Below, in pieces: positions 32,509 through 40,330 of a stretch of 40,330 nt of DNA. Made by a program: the position numbers and the translations under genes. Within the stretch, counting starts at the first letter, position 1, and every line of letters begins with the position of its first letter. This DNA is from an uncultured Prevotellaceae bacterium (GTDB lineage: Bacteria; Bacteroidota; Bacteroidia; Bacteroidales; Bacteroidaceae). Location of the stretch: positions 1-40,330 of the forward strand of contig CAMHNI010000032.1 in the NCBI GenBank assembly GCA_946186505.1, read 5' to 3'. The notes beneath the pieces were generated by a model. That model made no database searches. It saw nothing but the letters and a program-made list of their open reading frames with translations, and had not been told where the DNA came from.

Positions 32509-34554
32509 GAATTCTATGTATTTGTCGGTGTCCTCGTCATAGGCACGGCTGCCACAGAGCGGGTGCCCGCTGTTGTCGAGCAGCACATAGAAAGGCTGTG
32601 CATTGGCTCCGAACTTATGGCTCTGCAGATAGCTCCATTTGGCACCGACCGTACGCAGTGTCTTCGTGTTGCCTTGTTCGTCGGTCACCTCGAAAGGCTC
32701 TGCCAACGGGGTCTTGTCATCCACGAACAGCGAGATGAGGATGTAGTCGTTGTTGAGCATGTCAGCCACGCGAGGGTCCGTCCATACGGCGGCTTCCATC
32801 TTGCGGCAGTTCACGCAGCCGTAGCCGGTGAAGTCTATAAACACAGGCTTACCCTCTGCTTTGGCTGCAGCCATACCCTGCTCGTAGTCGGTGAACCGTG
32901 CCTCGACGGTTTTCGTGTTCAGGTTGAAGTCCTGTGTGTTCATCGGTGGTGCGAAGGCGCTGACGGCCTTGCACGGAGCACCCCAGAGACCGGGAACCAT
33001 ATAGACGGCGAAGGCCAGCGACACCAGCCCGCCCATGATGCAGACGACGGGCATCGGTCTGGTCAGATTACCTCCAATCTCGTCTTCCTGGAATTTCAGC
33101 CAGCCGCAGAGATAGGCTCCCAACAGTGCGAAGATGACAATCCACAGCGAGAGGAACACTTCGCGGTCCAGCAGATGCCAGCCGTAGGCCAGGTCGGCCA
33201 CGGAGAGGAACTTCAGGGCGAAGGCCAGTTCCACAAATCCCAGCACCACCTTCAGTGTCGTCATCCATGACCCCGACTTCGGAGCCTGTTCCAGCCATGA
33301 GGGGAATAGGGCGAACAGGGTGAACGGCAGGGCTAAGGCCAGCGCAAAGCCGAACATGCCCAGGGCGGGTGCTATCCAGTTGCCGCTGGTGGTCGTCTCC
33401 ACAAGCAGAAGACCGATGATTGGTGCTGTGCAGGAGAAGGAAACCAATACCAGTGTGAAGGCCATCAGGAATATTGAAAGCAACCCGCTTGTGGCAGATG
33501 CCTTGGTGTCAACGGCGTTGGCCCAGCTCTCGGGCAGTTTGATCTCGAACCATCCGAAGAAGGAGAGGGCAAACACAACCAGTAGCAGGAACAGGAAAAT
33601 GTTGAACACGGCGTTGGTTGACATGGCGTTCAGCGTGTCACTGCCGAAGATGGCTGTGACGAGCAGTCCCAGTCCTAAGTAGATGACGATGATGCTTAAC
33701 CCGTAGGTGACAGCATCCTTGATGCCCTTCTGTTTGTCGGTCTTAGCGCGTTTCAGGAAAAAGCTGACTGTCATCGGGATGATGGGCCAGATGCAGGGCA
33801 TGCAGACAGCCAGCAGTCCACCGACGAAGCCCATCAGTAGAATGTAGAACAGCGAGCGGTCGGTCAGTGGCATACTACCGCCCTCAGAGCGCAGCTCGCT
33901 GATGACCGGCTGCCAGAGGTCATCCCCGGCAACGGAGACGGTGGCCGCCTCCGCAGAATCAGCCGCCGCCGGTATGTCTTCGGTCACCAGCGTGTCTTCG
34001 GTCACCGGCTTGTCCTCTGCCACGGGCGTCTCTTCTGCTACAGGGGTGGCTGAAGTCTTGTCATCGGTATTGCCCGCGTCGGTTTTGACTTCTTCCTGTA
34101 TCTTCCCTTTCTTTTTTAGGTCGCAGGTTGACGGCGGCAGACAACTCTGGTCGTTGCAGGCACCATATTCCAGATAACACTCGATGTCGTATTCGGGTTT
34201 GGTAAACTTGATTTTCTGGACAAACGACACGCTGCCTTCGAAATAGCTTAACTCCATGCCGAACAGCTTGTCGAACTCCTTGATTTCCTTTCCCCGTGGC
34301 TGCAGGCTGCCTACTGTTTGAACACCGTCCATCTTCACAGCATTGAAGGAGGCAGAGATGGGACCGTCATCGCCGAGATTGGTGGAATATACATGCCATC
34401 CCGGGTCGATGGTGGCACTGAAGACAATCTCACCCTCACCCCCCTTCAGTTCCTTCAACTGTGAGGTGAAGTGAATGGGATTCATCATCTGAGCCATTGT
34501 GACAACCGCCATCATGGCTAAGAGACATGTAGAGACAGCTTTCTTCATCATCAT
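32476..34554 (-). CDS. dsbD: Thiol:disulfide interchange protein DsbD
   Basis: A 692-residue DsbD: signal peptide (to about residue 22), N-terminal periplasmic domain with CYLEYGACNDQSCLPP, then an acidic repetitive linker (about 165-205, PVAED/PVTED units) likely of no fixed structure. The eight-helix membrane domain holds the two redox Cys in AVCMPCIWP and FSCTAPIIG. The C-terminal thioredoxin domain has CVNC (Cys580, Cys583). It carries electrons from cytoplasmic thioredoxin to periplasmic partners. The start overlaps the upstream zinc-ribbon gene by 4 bp. The extended linker is the only odd part. Confidence 0.95.
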   Translation of the reverse strand: MMMKKAVSTCLLAMMAVVTMAQMMNPIHFTSQLKELKGGEGEIVFSATIDPGWHVYSTNLGDDGPISASFNAVKMDGVQTVGSLQPRGKEIKEFDKLFGMELSYFEGSVSFVQKIKFTKPEYDIECYLEYGACNDQSCLPPSTCDLKKKGKIQEEVKTDAGNTDDKTSATPVAEETPVAEDKPVTEDTLVTEDIPAAADSAEAATVSVAGDDLWQPVISELRSEGGSMPLTDRSLFYILLMGFVGGLLAVCMPCIWPIIPMTVSFFLKRAKTDKQKGIKDAVTYGLSIIVIYLGLGLLVTAIFGSDTLNAMSTNAVFNIFLFLLLVVFALSFFGWFEIKLPESWANAVDTKASATSGLLSIFLMAFTLVLVSFSCTAPIIGLLLVETTTSGNWIAPALGMFGFALALALPFTLFALFPSWLEQAPKSGSWMTTLKVVLGFVELAFALKFLSVADLAYGWHLLDREVFLSLWIVIFALLGAYLCGWLKFQEDEIGGNLTRPMPVVCIMGGLVSLAFAVYMVPGLWGAPCKAVSAFAPPMNTQDFNLNTKTVEARFTDYEQGMAAAKAEGKPVFIDFTGYGCVNCRKMEAAVWTDPRVADMLNNDYILISLFVDDKTPLAEPFEVTDEQGNTKTLRTVGAKWSYLQSHKFGANAQPFYVLLDNSGHPLCGSRAYDEDTDKYIEFLDLGLKAYRK

Positions 34555-35720
34555 TCTTGTGCAATGCTCCGTTTCATGTTCAGCTCGGAGATACGGCCCT
34601 CGGGCGAGACCTGGGCTGTCACTTTGCAGACGGCACTGCTTTCGCGTCCCTCTTCTGCACGTTCTATGTGCTCGGCAACGGTGAATGTCACGGAGAGTAC
34701 ATACCGATCGTCGCCTACCTGGCTCTTCTCGATGCTCCAGTCTCCGTTAGGGGTGAACTCCATCTTGGTGATGCCGGGCTCATGCAGTTTCTCCATGTAT
34801 TGATACACATCTTCACGGGTGGCGTTCTGGCGGTGCAGGAAGGAGGTGAGCACTGGCGTAAGCGTCGATGAGAGGGCTGATACGTCCATCTGTGCCAAGG
34901 CATTGAAATAGGTGGTGAATAGCTGGGTGACCATCTGGCGTTCTTCAGAGGTCACTTTCTGAGCTTCTAAGTGTTCGTAGTTGGCCTGTGCTTCATCGTA
35001 GAAGGCCCCGTCTTCATGCTCAGTGATGTATTTCATGAATGCTTCGGCAGTGTTCTCTTTCGTGGCTGCCACCCAGTCGAGTGAGTCTATCTTGATGGCG
35101 GCTTCAATGTTGTGGACACTTTGCGGATGGAGTTTTACAAAGCGTTCGTAGGCGTACTTGCTGTTGTTGACCAGGGCATCGTTCCAGTCGGTGTCAATCT
35201 TCTTGAGGGCATCGAGGTGCAGCTTGATAGTGTCGCGGTGGGCCTTGGGGGCATCAACGTACATGTCGAGGAAATTCTGCAGCACTAACGGCTCGGTGCT
35301 CTTGACGGCATTCTCGTAAGCCCGCATCTCGTTCTGCATTTCCTGGTTTTTCATGAAGTAGATGCCAAGGAACACAACGATGAGTGCGAGGACGACGGAG
35401 ACGGCCAGTATCGTGAAGCCGATGCGCTTCTTCTTGGAACTGCGGGTAGCCCCGGGCTTTGCCGTCTCTTCCTGTCTGGATTCAGACTGCTGTGGAACGG
35501 GTACCTTCGGTGTCACCGGCTGGGGGTATGGCGTGTTGTCCGTGCTGGATGCGCCATTGATGCTACAGTGGCAGTTGGGGCATCGGGCCTGTTCCTTGAA
35601 AATCACTTCTCCACAGTCAGGGCACTGCGTAATCTTCCCTGCAATGTCAATGCCGCACGACGGGCAGGTTTTTGCTTGGTCGCTCACTTGGTGACCACAT
35701 TCAGGACACTTGATAATCAT
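34551..35720 (-). CDS. Zinc-ribbon membrane protein
   Basis: 389 residues. Two tandem zinc ribbons open the protein (CPECGHQVSDQAKTCPSCG and CPDCGEVIFKEQARCPNCH), then a Pro/Ser/Gln-rich linker, a basic stop (SSKKKRIG), and one membrane helix at about 101-121. The remaining 260 residues are extracytoplasmic: helical, then a beta-rich region (EFTPNGDWSIEKSQVGDDRYVLSVTF) resembling NTF2-like or DUF4878-type folds. Function unknown. It overlaps dsbD by 4 bp and probably shares its transcript. Confidence 0.8.
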   Translation of the reverse strand: MIIKCPECGHQVSDQAKTCPSCGIDIAGKITQCPDCGEVIFKEQARCPNCHCSINGASSTDNTPYPQPVTPKVPVPQQSESRQEETAKPGATRSSKKKRIGFTILAVSVVLALIVVFLGIYFMKNQEMQNEMRAYENAVKSTEPLVLQNFLDMYVDAPKAHRDTIKLHLDALKKIDTDWNDALVNNSKYAYERFVKLHPQSVHNIEAAIKIDSLDWVAATKENTAEAFMKYITEHEDGAFYDEAQANYEHLEAQKVTSEERQMVTQLFTTYFNALAQMDVSALSSTLTPVLTSFLHRQNATREDVYQYMEKLHEPGITKMEFTPNGDWSIEKSQVGDDRYVLSVTFTVAEHIERAEEGRESSAVCKVTAQVSPEGRISELNMKRSIAQE

Positions 35721-35726
35721 CTTGTT

Positions 35727-35787
35727 ATTTACGATTTACGATTTTCACTTCTCACTTCTCACTTTTCACTTCTCACTTTTCACTTTT
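35727..35787. repeat. Heptamer repeats (ATTTACG)x2 and (CACTTYT)x6
   Basis: Two ATTTACG units (35727-35740) are followed, after five bases, by six CACTTCT/CACTTTT units (35746-35787) that reach the stop codon of the lysozyme gene. They fill the whole gap between the two reverse-strand genes. Confidence 0.85.
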
Positions 35788-36626
35788 CAGTGGCGGTAGC
35801 GTATCTCACGGAGTCCGTGACGTCCCATGAACCGGGATTTATCTACATAGCCGTTGATGCCGACGATGCGTCCCTTGGCTGTATATTGCCACAGGGTATA
35901 GTCACGCTCGTCGGCCAGCACAGGCTCCTCGTCGGTGTACATGGCTATCATCAGCTGGTAGTCGTCAAGACGTCCCAGCAGGTGTTTGTTGTAGAAGTTA
36001 CGATAGGTATAGACGAGCGGCTTCTGACGGTAGGCCACCTCCATCAGGTGGAGGAACTTCATCAGCGAGTCACAGAATTCCTCAGTCGGCAGGTTGGCTG
36101 TCGTCTCAACGTCAACCATGGGTATGAGATCCTGTTCACCGGGCAGACACTGGGTCATGAAATTGCGCAACTGAATCTCAAGGTCGGTCTTCGGGCGGAA
36201 GAAGTGGTAGCTGCCCACTTTCAGGCCGTAGCGGTGGGCCAGGTCGATATTCCGCTCAAAATAGGAGTCGATACGGTCACCGCCTTCCGTAGCCTTCAGA
36301 TAGACGTAGGCCATCTTGGTGTTCTCGCCTACCGTTTCCCAGAAGACCTGTCCCTGATAGTGGCTCAGGTCGATGCCGTGGACGTGCTCACAGGTGTCCT
36401 CGCACAGCAGGTAGGGATTTATCTCGTTTCCGTCGGCATCGACCTGAGGAAGGAAGACGGCAGGCGTTACTGTCTTCTTCTTCTGGCTGCCTTTTGTCTT
36501 TTTCTTGGCCACAGTCTGAACCCTTGCCTTTGCCGTGCGGCGCTTTTTCTTGGCTTTGGCTTCTATTGGTTCATAGACGGCCATACCGATCAGCATGATC
36601 AGCAGCAGATATAGTATTTTCTTCAT
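35787..36626 (-). CDS. GH25 lysozyme-like glycoside hydrolase
   Basis: A 279-residue secreted protein. The start MKKILYLLLIMLIGM gives a signal peptide; a longer opening upstream would spoil it and pass the -7 box. A strongly basic linker follows (residues 23-55, Lys/Arg/Thr-rich). The GH25 catalytic domain begins HGIDLSHYQG (first catalytic Asp), continues AYVYLKATEGG, VGSYHFFRP, and LIPMVDVET (catalytic Asp-x-Glu), and ends LWQYTAKGRI. The predicted activity is muramidase cleavage of peptidoglycan in the periplasm. Confidence 0.92.
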   Translation of the reverse strand: MKKILYLLLIMLIGMAVYEPIEAKAKKKRRTAKARVQTVAKKKTKGSQKKKTVTPAVFLPQVDADGNEINPYLLCEDTCEHVHGIDLSHYQGQVFWETVGENTKMAYVYLKATEGGDRIDSYFERNIDLAHRYGLKVGSYHFFRPKTDLEIQLRNFMTQCLPGEQDLIPMVDVETTANLPTEEFCDSLMKFLHLMEVAYRQKPLVYTYRNFYNKHLLGRLDDYQLMIAMYTDEEPVLADERDYTLWQYTAKGRIVGINGYVDKSRFMGRHGLREIRYRH

Positions 36627-36644
36627 TTCTGGTTTTTTGAGATG

Positions 36645-36652
36645 CAAAGATA
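36645..36652 (-). promoter_or_regulatory. -7 promoter box for the lysozyme gene
   Basis: The reverse strand reads TATCTTTG (TAnnTTTG), 18 bp before the ATG, giving a very short leader. Confidence 0.55.
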
Positions 36653-36659
36653 CTAAATA

Positions 36660-36694
36660 ATTCATAATTTGTAATTCATAATTCATAATTATTT
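36660..36694. repeat. Heptamer tandem repeat (ATTCATA)x4-5 next to a promoter
   Basis: The units are ATTCATA, ATTTGTA, ATTCATA, ATTCATA and a degenerate ATTATTT. The array lies between the two divergent -7 boxes and ends 2 bp before the rightward one. Confidence 0.85.
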
Positions 36695-36696
36695 TC

Positions 36697-36704
36697 TATC
36701 TTTG
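36697..36704 (+). promoter_or_regulatory. -7 promoter box for the clostripain-family gene
   Basis: TATCTTTG matches TAnnTTTG, 16 bp before the ATG. The -33 region is made of the heptamer repeat. Confidence 0.6.
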
Positions 36705-36720
36705 CACAAAATTTTGACTT

Positions 36721-38019
36721 ATGAAAAGAATTGTATTGTTTTTCTGTGCTCTGACATGCCTGCTGGCATGCGATAAAGAGGAAAGAGGAGGAGGAACGAC
36801 GCCGGAGACTGCGACACGCTCGGTTATGATTTATATGGCCGGTGAGAACAATCTGACAGCTACCAGTGGTGTCCGGTTCCTGCATAACGACCTTCAGGAG
36901 ATCATCGAAGGTTCCAAATTGCTCAGTGACAGGCAGCGGCTGTTTGTATTTGTTGACAGCTTGAACACTGCCAAAGTGGGATCGGGTACTCCCGTTATTT
37001 TGGAGGTGCATGGCGGAGAGGCAACGGTCAAATACGATTTCGGACATGATTTCTATTCCTGTGATCCTGCCTATTTCAAGAAAGTGATGCAATGGATGAC
37101 GGAAAATGCCCCGGCTCAGGGTTATGGCCTGGTACTCTGGGGACACGCCTCTGGATGGTCTGTATCGACCGACACTATTGCCTCCTCAGAAGCACGGGCA
37201 ACGAGGGCCTACGGTCAGGATGACGGTAAGGACATGACGGAAGGCAGCCGGAAGTGGATGAACATCACCCAGCTGGCCCGTGCTCTGGAGAGCCTGCCTA
37301 AGCTGGACTTCATCTTTGCCGACTGCTGTAACATGATGTGTGCCGAGGTGGGCTACGAACTGCGCAACGCTACCAGCTACCTGATAGGCTCGCCGGCCGA
37401 GATTCCTGGCGACGGCGCTCCTTATGACCAGCTGGTACCGCTGTTCTACAAGAACAGGAGTGGACTGTACAGTAGCATTATCGATGCCTATTATGACTAT
37501 TACCTTGCCGACTACAAGGGTGATGACCTGGACGGCTTCAGTGTTCCGCTGTCGGTCATTGACACCCAGTATATGGATGCACTGGCGCAGGCAACCCACG
37601 ACGTGTTGGACGCTTTCTCAGGCGGTTACCCGTACTACCCCTTGTCGCCCAGTCTGACTGACTTGGCCTATTATTTCTATTTTGAAGCTCCTGTCATGTA
37701 TGATATGCGTGCTTTCATCAAGTCCAACACTACGGACGAGGTCTTTCAGAAGTGGGACGAGACCTACAGGCTGGCCGTACCATACTACCGGATGTCGCTG
37801 GAGTGGATGACCATTTATTCGAACCTCGAAAAATCGTTCAGTAAATTCAATCAGGATATCTCACAGTATGGCTGTGTCAGCATGTTCATACCATTGAATA
37901 TCTGGAATTACTACAGCGGCACTTTCCGTTTCAACCATACGTATAACAATTACGGGTGGAATAGGGCAGTGGACTGGAGCCGTTACGGCTGGACTTCCGA
38001 ATCTACTTACGTTCGTTAG
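36721..38019 (+). CDS. Clostripain-family (C11) cysteine peptidase lipoprotein
   Basis: A 432-residue lipoprotein (MKRIVLFFCALTCLLAC, lipid Cys17). The C11 domain starts SVMIYMAGENNL, with the catalytic His in LVLWGHASGW and the catalytic Cys in LDFIFADCCNMMCAEV, spaced as in clostripain/PmC11. No internal pro-peptide is obvious. The enzyme should be surface- or periplasm-facing and cleave after basic residues if it follows the family. Its last 17 bp overlap convergently with gldE. Confidence 0.88.
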   Translation: MKRIVLFFCALTCLLACDKEERGGGTTPETATRSVMIYMAGENNLTATSGVRFLHNDLQEIIEGSKLLSDRQRLFVFVDSLNTAKVGSGTPVILEVHGGEATVKYDFGHDFYSCDPAYFKKVMQWMTENAPAQGYGLVLWGHASGWSVSTDTIASSEARATRAYGQDDGKDMTEGSRKWMNITQLARALESLPKLDFIFADCCNMMCAEVGYELRNATSYLIGSPAEIPGDGAPYDQLVPLFYKNRSGLYSSIIDAYYDYYLADYKGDDLDGFSVPLSVIDTQYMDALAQATHDVLDAFSGGYPYYPLSPSLTDLAYYFYFEAPVMYDMRAFIKSNTTDEVFQKWDETYRLAVPYYRMSLEWMTIYSNLEKSFSKFNQDISQYGCVSMFIPLNIWNYYSGTFRFNHTYNNYGWNRAVDWSRYGWTSESTYVR

Positions 38020-39331
38020 TGTTTTCGTCGTGGACGATGACTTTCACCTTCGAGATGCGGCGCTCGTCGAGTTCCAGGATTTCGAAGGTGAATTGATTAT
38101 AATCCAGTTTCTCATGGACGGCGGGGAAGTCGCCCTTCAGCTCCAGCATCAGTCCGGCTAAGGTATCGGCATCGCCCTCGATGTCTTCGAACGTGTCGTC
38201 GTCAATATGGAGCACCTTGTAGAAGTCGCTGAGGAGGGTCTTGCCCTCGAAGATGTAGGTGTTGGCATTGACACGCACGAAATTCCTTTCTTCTTCGTCG
38301 TACTCGTCGTTGATCTCGCCCACAATCTCCTCCAGAATGTCTTCTAAGGTGACCAGACCGCTGGTGCCGCCGAACTCATCGACAACGATGGCAATGTGGA
38401 CTTTATTGGCTTGGAACTCGCGGAGCAAGTCATCGATCTTCTTCGTCTCAGGCACAAAATAGGGAGGGCGTATGAGCGACTGCCAGCGGAACGACGAGGG
38501 CTTGCTCAGATGGGGCAGGAGGTCTTTGATGTAGAGGATGCCCCGGACGTTGTCGATGGAGTCCTGATAGACGGGTATGCGGGAATAGTTGTTCTCGACG
38601 ATGCACTGCAGTACTTCGGCAAAAGAAGAGCGGAAGTCGAGATCTACCACGTCCTGACGGCTGGTCATAATCTCCTTTGCCGTCTCGTCGCCGAAGCGCA
38701 CAATGCCTTCCAGCATGTTCTGTTCGTCCTTCAGTTCGCTCTTGTCAGTCAACTCCAGTGCCTGCTCCAGGTCGTCAACGCTGAGCACATGGTTCTCCGT
38801 CTGTACAACCTTTCCGGCCAGGCTGCCGGAGCGGATGAGGATGTTCGACAGTGGTCGAAACAGGTGGCGTAGTGCAATGATGCTTCCGGCAAAAGACCGG
38901 CATACCGACAGGGCGTGCTGAGCGCAATAGACTTTCGGGATGATTTCTCCAAAAAGCAGTAGCAGGAATGTCAGCAGCACGGTGATAACCAGGAACTGCA
39001 GCCAGACGGCATTGCCGAAGTCCACCACGTGTGCAAAGAAATAGTTGCACAGCATGATGATGGTGACGTTGACCAGGTTGTTGGTAATAAGAATGGTGGC
39101 CAGTGTGCGTTCAGAGTCTTTCCGCAGTTCCATGATCTGGCGGTCACATTTGTCATTGCTTTCCTCTATCTCGTTCAGGTCGGTGGGCGACAGTGAGAAG
39201 AAAGCTATTTCTGACCCCGAGGCAAATCCCGAAACAATTAACAGCAGGCAAGCCAGCACACCGGCAAAGACTGCACCTGCGGTTGGTGTCAGCAGATAGA
39301 CCTCACTGAATAGTTGTTGAAAATAGTCCAC
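38003..39331 (-). CDS. gldE: Gliding-motility-associated GldE / CorC-HlyC family membrane protein
   Basis: 442 residues: an N-terminal DUF21 (CNNM) membrane domain with about four helices (GVLACLLLIVSGFASGSEIAFFSL; LVNVTIIMLCNYFF; FLVITVLLTFLLLLFGEIIPK), a CBS pair (around 215-340: IMTSRQDVVDLDF, YSRIPVYQDSIDNVRGILYIKDLL, IVVDEFGGTSGLVTLEDILEEIVG), and a C-terminal CorC_HlyC domain. In Bacteroidetes this protein follows ssb and is named GldE, though most Prevotella do not glide, and a transporter role is likely. It is 3 bp downstream of ssb. Confidence 0.9.
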   Translation of the reverse strand: MDYFQQLFSEVYLLTPTAGAVFAGVLACLLLIVSGFASGSEIAFFSLSPTDLNEIEESNDKCDRQIMELRKDSERTLATILITNNLVNVTIIMLCNYFFAHVVDFGNAVWLQFLVITVLLTFLLLLFGEIIPKVYCAQHALSVCRSFAGSIIALRHLFRPLSNILIRSGSLAGKVVQTENHVLSVDDLEQALELTDKSELKDEQNMLEGIVRFGDETAKEIMTSRQDVVDLDFRSSFAEVLQCIVENNYSRIPVYQDSIDNVRGILYIKDLLPHLSKPSSFRWQSLIRPPYFVPETKKIDDLLREFQANKVHIAIVVDEFGGTSGLVTLEDILEEIVGEINDEYDEEERNFVRVNANTYIFEGKTLLSDFYKVLHIDDDTFEDIEGDADTLAGLMLELKGDFPAVHEKLDYNQFTFEILELDERRISKVKVIVHDENTNERK

Positions 39332-39334
39332 GGC

Positions 39335-39676
39335 TTATTCCTTTGTGTGCTTGGGAGTCAGCATCTCAATATTGTCGGCCCAGATTTCGGTTACATACTT
39401 ACGCTGGCCCTGCTTGTCATCGTAGGTGGAGTAGCGCAGACGGCCTTCAATATACAGTTTGTCACCTTTATGCACATATTTCTCGACAATCTCGGCCAGC
39501 CGCTTCCATAACAGTATGTTGTGCCAGTCGGTGCGGTCGGGCACCTGGGTGCCGTTCTGAAGCGTGTAGCCTTTCTCGGTGGTGGCAAAGCTGAAACGGG
39601 CAACGGCTACACCTTGGTCAACATAGCGTACTTCCGGGTCGGTACCCACATTGCCGATGAGCATTACCTTGTTCAT
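39335..39676 (-). CDS. ssb: Single-stranded DNA-binding protein
   Basis: 113 residues: the OB-fold opens MNKVMLIGNVGTDPEVR and includes ARFSFATTE, DWHNILLWKRLAEIVEKYV and GDKLYIEGRLRYSTY. It lacks the long acidic-tipped tail of E. coli SSB, as in other short Bacteroidetes SSBs encoded beside gldE. Start overlaps the upstream gene by 4 bp. Confidence 0.93.
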   Translation of the reverse strand: MNKVMLIGNVGTDPEVRYVDQGVAVARFSFATTEKGYTLQNGTQVPDRTDWHNILLWKRLAEIVEKYVHKGDKLYIEGRLRYSTYDDKQGQRKYVTEIWADNIEMLTPKHTKE

Positions 39677-40218
39677 TTCGCCTGCCCGAGATAGTAGAAC
39701 TTGAAATTCTTGCCCTTTGCCGAGGGGAACTGGCTGCGCTCGTCAACGCGCTCCTGAAGGTGTTCCACGATGCGGTTGTAGCAGTCAATGCCTGACTCGG
39801 CTTTCACCCGTGCCACGAAATGGGTGTCACGATACTGGAACTTGCCAGTTCCCGGTACCAACAGTACCCGCTTGAAGTCGATGACACCCTCGTACCATCC
39901 GTATTTCACTTCGTTCAGCTTGACAATGGCAGGCGATGCCGAGCGGTCACGACCGCCGTTTGCCAGCGTTGGATGAACGGCTTTCTTCTCCTTGAAGTCC
40001 TGCATCGTGGCTGCCTCGGTCTTGATAATAATAAAATATACGCGCGGTCGTATCTTGTAACGCTTGGGATAGAATACATCGCTGGCGGCATAGTCCCGGA
40101 TGTCATTCTCTAATACGGGATTCATGCCAATTTCTTCAATTGCAGATAAAAAGTCTATCGCCTCGTCCACAGTATAGACAAGCGTTTCTCTGTCGAAATA
40201 TCTCAAATATAGATTCAT
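39673..40218 (-). CDS. Conserved hypothetical protein
   Basis: A 181-residue soluble protein without signal peptide or membrane helix. Notable segments are EAIDFLSAIEEIGMNP, RVYFIIIKTEA and YNRIVEHLQERVDERSQFPS; the middle is beta-rich. I do not recognise the family. In many Bacteroidetes mutY sits in this position before ssb; this is not MutY (no HhH or Fe-S cluster Cys). The 4-bp overlap with ssb suggests co-translation. Confidence 0.7.
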   Translation of the reverse strand: MNLYLRYFDRETLVYTVDEAIDFLSAIEEIGMNPVLENDIRDYAASDVFYPKRYKIRPRVYFIIIKTEAATMQDFKEKKAVHPTLANGGRDRSASPAIVKLNEVKYGWYEGVIDFKRVLLVPGTGKFQYRDTHFVARVKAESGIDCYNRIVEHLQERVDERSQFPSAKGKNFKFYYLGQAK

Positions 40219-40284
40219 CAGTATGCAGTGGTTTGTTTTTCTGTTGCGTAATGATTAAGTTGAATGCGTTGTTTGGTAAAAAAG

Positions 40285-40330
40285 AGCGGAAAACGGGACT
40301 CGGACCCGCGACCCCAACCTTGGCAAGGTT
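40285..40330 (-). tRNA. tRNA-Gly (GCC), 3' part
   Basis: Read on the reverse strand, the edge sequence gives an anticodon arm AACCTTGCCAAGGTT with anticodon GCC, a short variable loop, the T-arm GCGGGTCCGAGTCCCGT and the acceptor end TTTCCGC plus a T discriminator. The 5' half lies beyond the window. CCA is not encoded. The 66 bp between it and the neighbouring gene hold nothing I can identify. Confidence 0.9.

Noticed and set aside
36721..38019. Caspase/metacaspase-type defence peptidase
   Set aside because: The protein is a lipoprotein with C11 clostripain spacing and lies among envelope genes far from the island, so a defence role is unsupported.
40285..40330. tRNA-Gly end as attachment site for the island
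   Set aside because: The tRNA is 14 kb from the island edge, no integrase is present and no repeat of the tRNA end is seen at the island borders.
1..40330. CRISPR array or Cas genes
   Set aside because: No series of direct repeats with unique spacers and no Cas-like proteins; the short periodic arrays are 7-bp tandem repeats.

Overview
The window looks like a chromosomal segment of a Bacteroidales species, most likely Prevotella or a close relative. The evidence is TAnnTTTG-type -7 promoter boxes, a BspA-type leucine-rich-repeat protein with a Prevotella-style C-terminus, an ssb-gldE pair, a DUF4348 lipoprotein, an UpxY-type NusG paralogue and mostly absent Shine-Dalgarno sequences. The outer parts are moderately GC-rich housekeeping or envelope DNA. 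The centre (about 9.1-26.3 kb) is visibly AT-richer and packed with conflict genes.

Left part (1-7.8 kb, minus strand): a seven-gene export operon with two related pairs of FtsX/MacB-type permeases around one LolD/MacB-type ATPase, then a TolC-like outer-membrane protein and the start of an HlyD-like adaptor. Upstream lie a near-consensus sigma-54 promoter and two identical-format palindromes, suggesting control by an NtrC-type activator. Next come a frameshifted IS66 orfA relic and a truncated reverse-strand gene remnant.

Centre (8.5-26.3 kb, all plus strand): a defence island headed by an UpxY/NusG-type antiterminator gene. In order it holds an unknown helical protein; a candidate two-component system (dual-ATPase GHKL/histidine kinase, receiver-domain protein, class-3 lipase); a Septu-like ATPase/HNH pair; an ABC three-component system (nuclease effector, middle component, DUF3732 ATPase) overlapping a nucleoid-associated NA37 protein; and a retron. 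The retron has a phosphoribosyltransferase/winged-helix effector, a ncRNA with recognisable a1/a2 repeats, a retron RT with NAxxH, YADD and VTG motifs, and a third helical protein with a HEPN-like R-X5-H motif. Genes from the nuclease effector onward overlap or abut. A related intergenic element occurs before the kinase and before the Septu pair.

Right part (26.3-40.3 kb): the island ends at an IS/MITE-like remnant with 12-bp terminal inverted repeats and a 5'-truncated BspA gene, followed by a 48-residue acidic peptide and a strong terminator. Then come pheS, a DUF4348 lipoprotein, murB, a metallo-hydrolase, a Cys-cluster membrane protein, dsbD, a zinc-ribbon membrane protein, a GH25 lysozyme, a clostripain-family lipoprotein, gldE, ssb, a conserved hypothetical gene and the 3' half of a tRNA-Gly. 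Several gene boundaries carry arrays of 7-bp repeats, two of them immediately upstream of -7 promoter boxes.

The best candidates for something undescribed are the kinase/receiver/lipase triad, placement of the whole island behind a NusG paralogue, and the chaining of an ABC-3C system to a PRTase retron through an NA37 protein.
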